This document shows, piece by piece, positions 22,323-25,972 of a DNA stretch of 25,972 nt (within the stretch, counting starts at the first letter, position 1; every line of letters begins with the position of its first letter). The stretch is from positions 1 to 25,972 of the forward strand of contig NZ_JBQHUF010000022.1 in NCBI RefSeq assembly GCF_052065355.1, read 5' to 3'. The position numbers and the translations under genes are program-made. The DNA is from Flavonifractor sp052065355 (GTDB lineage: Bacteria; Bacillota; Clostridia; Oscillospirales; Oscillospiraceae). The notes under the pieces were generated by a model. The model was given only the letters and a program-made list of their open reading frames with translations, did no database searches and had not been told where the DNA came from.

Positions 22323-23272
22323 GACTGGACGCTGTCCAGCAAGGCGGACCGGCGTGCCTTGAGCCCCTCCAGCTCCAGATCCAGGCTGTTTTCAGCCCGC
22401 TCCAGCGTATCCAGGGCACTGAGCACCTTCATGTGTACCTGCGACACGCCGTTCTGGGCGTCGTGGATGTTGGACTGCACATACCAGTCCACGAAAAAGC
22501 CGTCAAAGAAGTAGTCGGCAAAGGTGGCAAAGGAGCCGATGGAAATGTCGGGAATCTGGATATCCCCCACATCGGCCAGCTCGGTTCGGAAGTCGGACAG
22601 AGCCCGTTGGACCTGCCGTAGTCCGTCCTGGGCGTCATCCATTCGCTCGTGCTTCATCATGGTGGAAAGCAGACCGCCCCCTACCATATCCCACATACCC
22701 CAGTCACTGGCGCTGTCCAGGCTGTCCAGCACCTGGCTGAGGCAGGTCTCCGCCCGCCTTCCGGCGAAAAGTGCCTCCCGCACCTCCCGGAGCTGATGCT
22801 CCAGCTCCGCCTGCCGCCGGTCCATTTCCATGAGCCGTTCTCCCGTCTCACCGCCCAGCTCCTTGAGCAGCTTGGCCTTGGCCTGGCTCAGAGCTTCCAG
22901 CCTCTGCTGGACCTGCTTCAGCTCCTCCCGCTGGCCCCGCAGCTTCCGAATCTTTCCGTCCAGGTATTCCAGGTCGGACATAGCCTGGTCGTACTGGCAC
23001 TTGGCTGCCATGGCCTCCCGCCGCTCCTTGGAGAGGCGCTCCTCCTTGTTCCCGGTGAGCCCGATGAAAAAGGCACGCAGGCCGCCCTGCTCCAGCTTGT
23101 CCACATCGTCCTGCTCCTTGCGGTAGATGGCCCCGGTCTCCTCCACCCGCTGCTGCCGCTCGGCATACTGCGCCTCCAGCTCCTTCAGCTGGGCGGCAGC
23201 CCGGCTCAGCCGGGAGGCCTGCTCGGTGAGTTCCTTCCAGGTTTCGTTCATCTTCTCCAGTCTGGGATCCAT
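22319..23272 (-). CDS. Coiled-coil protein of unknown function
   Basis: A 317-residue soluble protein without a signal peptide; not recognised. Residues ~1-60 and ~95-190 are rich in Lys/Glu/Leu/Gln heptads (ELTEQASRLSRAAAQLKELEAQ, GQREELKQVQQRLEALSQAKAKLLKEL), so it should form long coiled coils. Between them lies a short hydrophobic GGLRAFFIGLTGNKEERLSKER segment that might touch a membrane. A less charged block (SDWGMWDMVGGGLLSTMMKHERM, then IPDISIGSFATFADYFFDGFFVDWYVQSNI) precedes a final helix pair. The start ATG at 23272 has AAGGAGGGG upstream. It is divergent from tex and ends at the marR promoter with no terminator between, so read-through into marR is possible. Confidence 0.8.
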   Translation of the reverse strand: MDPRLEKMNETWKELTEQASRLSRAAAQLKELEAQYAERQQRVEETGAIYRKEQDDVDKLEQGGLRAFFIGLTGNKEERLSKERREAMAAKCQYDQAMSDLEYLDGKIRKLRGQREELKQVQQRLEALSQAKAKLLKELGGETGERLMEMDRRQAELEHQLREVREALFAGRRAETCLSQVLDSLDSASDWGMWDMVGGGLLSTMMKHERMDDAQDGLRQVQRALSDFRTELADVGDIQIPDISIGSFATFADYFFDGFFVDWYVQSNIHDAQNGVSQVHMKVLSALDTLERAENSLDLELEGLKARRSALLDSVQS

Positions 23273-23334
23273 CCCGTTCCCCTCCTTTTTCCTTTATTCT
23301 ACGGGCTGCGTCAGAAAAGCGCAAGGAGATTTGC

Positions 23335-23363
23335 TGGACTTGCCTGTCAAAATCGCGTAAAAT
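23335..23363 (+). promoter_or_regulatory. Promoter of tex and the metallopeptidase gene
   Basis: TGGACT (23335-23340), 17 bp, TAAAAT (23358-23363), 4/6 and 5/6 matches to consensus. The start would be near 23370, with AAAAGGAG as ribosome site. Confidence 0.55.
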
Positions 23364-23393
23364 AAGAATACCTTATTTAAAAGGAGTATCCCA

Positions 23394-25559
23394 ATGGAAA
23401 CTTTGATTCAAATCCTGGCCCGGGAGCTGGGCCAGAAGGAGAGCTATATTCAGAATGTGGTCACCCTCATTGACGTGGGCAACACCATCCCCTTCATTGC
23501 CCGCTACCGCAAGGAGCTCCACGGTGCCATGGACGACACCACCCTGCGCACCCTGGCCGACCGGCTGCAATATCTGCGGAACCTGGACAAGCGGCGGGAG
23601 GAAGTGAAGGCCTCCATCGAGAGCCAGGGCAAGCTGACGGAGGAGCTATCTGCCGCCATCGACGCCGCCGCCACCCTGGCGGAGGTGGAGGATCTGTACC
23701 TGCCCTACAAGCCCAAGCGGCGCACCCGGGCTACCATGGCCAAGGAGAAGGGACTGGAGCCTCTGGCGGACGCCCTGTTCGCCATGGGACCCCAGGTGGA
23801 CCCCCAGGCTTTGGCGGCGGACTATGTGGACCCGGAGAAGGGCGTGGAGACGGTGGAGGCCGCCCTCCAGGGTGCGTCCGACATCATTGCCGAGGCCATT
23901 TCCGACGACGCCAACGTCCGCAAGGGCCTGCGGGACCTGTACCTCCGCCGGGGCGTACTGGTGTCCCGGGCGGCAGAGAAGGAGCCGGAGGACACCGTCT
24001 ACCGGCTGTATTACGACTTCCGCACTCCGGTGAACCGGGTCATGGGCCACCAGGTACTGGCCATCAACCGGGGAGAGCGGGAGGATATTTTAAAGGTAGG
24101 GGTGGAGCTGGACGAGGAGACCGCCCGCATCGCGGTGCGCCGGGCGGTGGTGCCCGGCCGGGCGGCTATGGAGTTCGTCCGGGCTGCCGCCGATGACGCC
24201 TGGGACCGACTCCTAAAGCCATCCCTGGAGCGGGAGATCCGCAACACTCTCACCGAGCAGGCCAACGAAGGGGCTATCAAGATGTTCGGCCTCAACCTGA
24301 AGCCGCTGCTGATGCAGCCTCCGGTGAAGGGTTTTGTCACCATGGGCCTGGACCCGGGCTACCGCAACGGCTGCAAGGTGGCGGTGGTGGACGCCACCGG
24401 CAAGGTGCTGGACACGGCGGTGGTCTATCCCACCTTCAATGAGCGGAAGAAGCAGGAGGCCATCGACGTGCTCTCCAAGCTGATCAAAAAGCACGGCGTG
24501 GCCCACATCGCCATCGGCAATGGCACCGCCAGCCGGGAGACCGAGCAGATGACGGTGGAGCTCATTAAAAAGGTAGGCGGCGGGGTCAGCTATATGATCG
24601 TCAACGAGGCGGGCGCTTCCGTCTACTCCGCCTCCAAGCTGGCCGCCGAGGAATTCCCCGACTACGACGTGAACCTGAGAAGCGCGGTGTCCATCGCCCG
24701 GCGGCTTCAGGATCCCCTGGCGGAGCTGGTGAAGATCGATCCCAAGAGCATCGGCGTGGGCCAGTACCAGCACGACATGCCCCAGGCCCGTCTGGACGAG
24801 ACCCTGGGCGGCGTGGTGGAGGACTGCGTCAACAGCGTGGGTGTGGACCTGAACACCGCCTCCGCTCCCCTGCTGTCCTATGTGGCTGGTCTGAACAACA
24901 CCACCGCCAAGAATATCGTCAAATTCCGGGAAGAGAACGGAGCCTTCACCACCCGGAAGGGAGTACTGAAGGTGCCCAAGCTGGGCCCCAAGGCTTTTGA
25001 GCAGTGCGCCGGCTTCCTGCGGGTGCCGGAGAGCAAGAACGTACTGGATCACACCGGGGTCCACCCGGAGAGCTATGAGGCGGCGGAAAAGCTGTTGGAG
25101 CTGTGCGGCTACACGGTAAAGGATGTGGCGGCGGGAAATATTTCTCAGCTGCGGGAAAAGGTAACTGCCTACGGCCCCGAAAAAGCGGCGGAGGCATGCG
25201 GGGTGGGTCTGCCCACTCTGAAGGATATTGTGGACGAGCTGATGAAGCCCGGCCGTGACCCCCGGGACGAGCTTCCCAAGCCCATCCTCCGCACCGACGT
25301 GCTGGAGATGAAAGACCTGAAACCGGGCATGGAGCTGACAGGCACGGTGCGCAACGTCATCGACTTCGGCGTGTTTGTGGACATCGGCGTCCATCAGGAC
25401 GGTCTGGTCCACATCTCCCAGCTGTCCAACCGCCGGGTGCGCCACCCCAGCGAGGTGTGCGCCGTGGGTGATATCGTCACCGTCTGGGTGCTGGAGGTAG
25501 ACGAGAAGAAAAAGCGTATTTCCCTGACCATGAAGCGCCCCAAGGAGGCGGCCGTATGA
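23394..25559 (+). CDS. tex: Tex-family RNA-binding transcriptional accessory protein
   Basis: A 721-residue cytoplasmic protein with the Tex domain order: helical N-terminal domain (VVTLIDVGNTIPFIARYRKE, LYLPYKPKRRTRATMAKEKGLEPLAD), a YqgF/RNase H-like domain from about residue 316 (MGLDPGYRNGCKVAVVD), a tandem helix-hairpin-helix region at about 487-550 (NTASAPLLSYVAGLN, LGPKAFEQCAGFLR), and a C-terminal S1 RNA-binding domain at about 642-715 (GTVRNVIDFGVFVDIGV, DGLVHISQLS). Tex proteins bind nucleic acid and are linked to transcription and stress tolerance. The length is normal for the family. The start is ATG at 23394 with AAAAGGAG upstream, and the stop overlaps the next gene by ATGA. Confidence 0.96.
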   Translation: METLIQILARELGQKESYIQNVVTLIDVGNTIPFIARYRKELHGAMDDTTLRTLADRLQYLRNLDKRREEVKASIESQGKLTEELSAAIDAAATLAEVEDLYLPYKPKRRTRATMAKEKGLEPLADALFAMGPQVDPQALAADYVDPEKGVETVEAALQGASDIIAEAISDDANVRKGLRDLYLRRGVLVSRAAEKEPEDTVYRLYYDFRTPVNRVMGHQVLAINRGEREDILKVGVELDEETARIAVRRAVVPGRAAMEFVRAAADDAWDRLLKPSLEREIRNTLTEQANEGAIKMFGLNLKPLLMQPPVKGFVTMGLDPGYRNGCKVAVVDATGKVLDTAVVYPTFNERKKQEAIDVLSKLIKKHGVAHIAIGNGTASRETEQMTVELIKKVGGGVSYMIVNEAGASVYSASKLAAEEFPDYDVNLRSAVSIARRLQDPLAELVKIDPKSIGVGQYQHDMPQARLDETLGGVVEDCVNSVGVDLNTASAPLLSYVAGLNNTTAKNIVKFREENGAFTTRKGVLKVPKLGPKAFEQCAGFLRVPESKNVLDHTGVHPESYEAAEKLLELCGYTVKDVAAGNISQLREKVTAYGPEKAAEACGVGLPTLKDIVDELMKPGRDPRDELPKPILRTDVLEMKDLKPGMELTGTVRNVIDFGVFVDIGVHQDGLVHISQLSNRRVRHPSEVCAVGDIVTVWVLEVDEKKKRISLTMKRPKEAAV

Positions 25560-25933
25560 TCCTGAGCTTTGACGAAGCGGGCGATCTGCTGGACGAGATG
25601 GCGGAAGAGTTCCCGGAGGAATTCTATCAGGAGCTCAACGGCGGCATCTCCCTGCTGCCGGAGGCCATGGAAGACCCTCAGGGAGAGGACCTCTACATCA
25701 TGGGCGAGTACTGCAACGACATGATGGGGAAGTATATCAACCTCTATTACGGCTCCTTTGCCGCCCTGGCAGAACAGGAAAACTGGTCCCAGGAGGACTG
25801 GGAGGACGAGCTGTACACCACCCTGGCCCATGAATTTACCCATCACATCGAAGGTCTGGCGGGAGAGCGGGGTCTGGAGATCAAAGACGAGCTGCAAATG
25901 GAGCAGTACCGCCGGGATCGGGAACGCGAATAA
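25556..25933 (+). CDS. Small zinc metallopeptidase family protein (HExxH, Zincin_1-like)
   Basis: A 125-residue protein. The HEFTHH motif near residue 92 is the zinc-binding HExxH helix of the small metallopeptidase family often annotated as metallopeptidase family protein (PF06262-type); the N-terminal FDEAGDLLDEMAEEFPEEFYQELNGGISLLPE and LYIMGEYCNDMMGKYINLYYGSF blocks agree with it. No signal peptide, so cytoplasmic. Physiological substrates are not known for the family. Start ATG overlaps the tex stop (ATGA), so it is translationally coupled to tex. The C-terminus is very charged (YRRDRERE). Confidence 0.88.
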   Translation: MILSFDEAGDLLDEMAEEFPEEFYQELNGGISLLPEAMEDPQGEDLYIMGEYCNDMMGKYINLYYGSFAALAEQENWSQEDWEDELYTTLAHEFTHHIEGLAGERGLEIKDELQMEQYRRDRERE

Positions 25934-25950
25934 AAAAGGTGGCGGGGGCT

Positions 25951-25972
25951 ATGGGTGCGGGCCCATTTTTTT
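25951..25972 (+). terminator. Probable terminator, cut by the window end
   Basis: ATGGG (25951-25955) can pair with CCCAT (25962-25966), or GGGC upstream with GCCC (25961-25964), followed by a T-run that reaches the last base. It would end the tex operon. Confidence 0.55.

Noticed and set aside
1..25972. CRISPR arrays, tRNA/rRNA genes, IS elements or phage genes
   Set aside because: No regular repeat-spacer pattern, no cloverleaf-like or rRNA-like stretch and no transposase/integrase-like protein was seen; a tRNA could be missed by eye, but the gaps are short and explained.

Overview
This GC-rich window looks like a chromosomal piece of a gut Clostridia of the Oscillospiraceae type (Flavonifractor / Intestinimonas / Lawsonibacter-like). 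That is an inference from the codon bias, the AGGAGG-type ribosome sites, the TTGACA/TATAAT promoters and a complete anaerobic lysine-to-acetoacetate gene set. Genes are on both strands in short operons. I see no rRNA, tRNA, CRISPR array, IS element or prophage.

Left part (1-9.4 kb), signalling and housekeeping: an ECF-type sigma factor translationally coupled to a 7-TM membrane protein (minus strand), a divergent Met-rich lipoprotein, a DUF1846 protein, a three-gene BlaI / M56-protease / membrane-protein operon with two BlaI-type operators in its promoter region, uridine kinase (udk), and selD. SelD is itself a selenoprotein: its N-terminus is cut off in a naive reading by an in-frame TGA that falls on the catalytic Cys/Sec position (residue 17) and is followed by a clear bacterial SECIS hairpin.

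Middle part (9.4-19.7 kb), lysine fermentation: a P-loop ATPase of unknown role, then kamB-kamC (reactivase of lysine 5,6-aminomutase) behind a near-consensus promoter, then a second unit kce-kdd-kamA-kamD-kamE. The 475-bp gap before kce carries a promoter with a perfect dyad, a full lysine riboswitch (L-box) and an intrinsic terminator directly in front of the kce ribosome site. KamA makes beta-lysine, KamDE (B12/PLP, kept active by KamBC) makes 3,5-diaminohexanoate, Kdd oxidises it, and Kce condenses the product with acetyl-CoA to give acetoacetate and 3-aminobutyryl-CoA. The later steps (kal, CoA-transferase, butyryl-CoA dehydrogenase) and a lysine transporter are not in the window. A lysine riboswitch on a lysine-degradation operon is the most interesting point, because the usual L-box role is to switch off lysine synthesis or uptake.

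Right part (19.7-26 kb): a cytidylate-kinase-like protein and a MATE exporter (minus strand), a MarR regulator with the same operator palindrome (GTAAC-N2-GTTAC) in front of itself and in front of the MATE gene, a coiled-coil protein of unknown function, and a plus-strand tex / HExxH-metallopeptidase pair that overlaps by ATGA. The window ends in a probable terminator.
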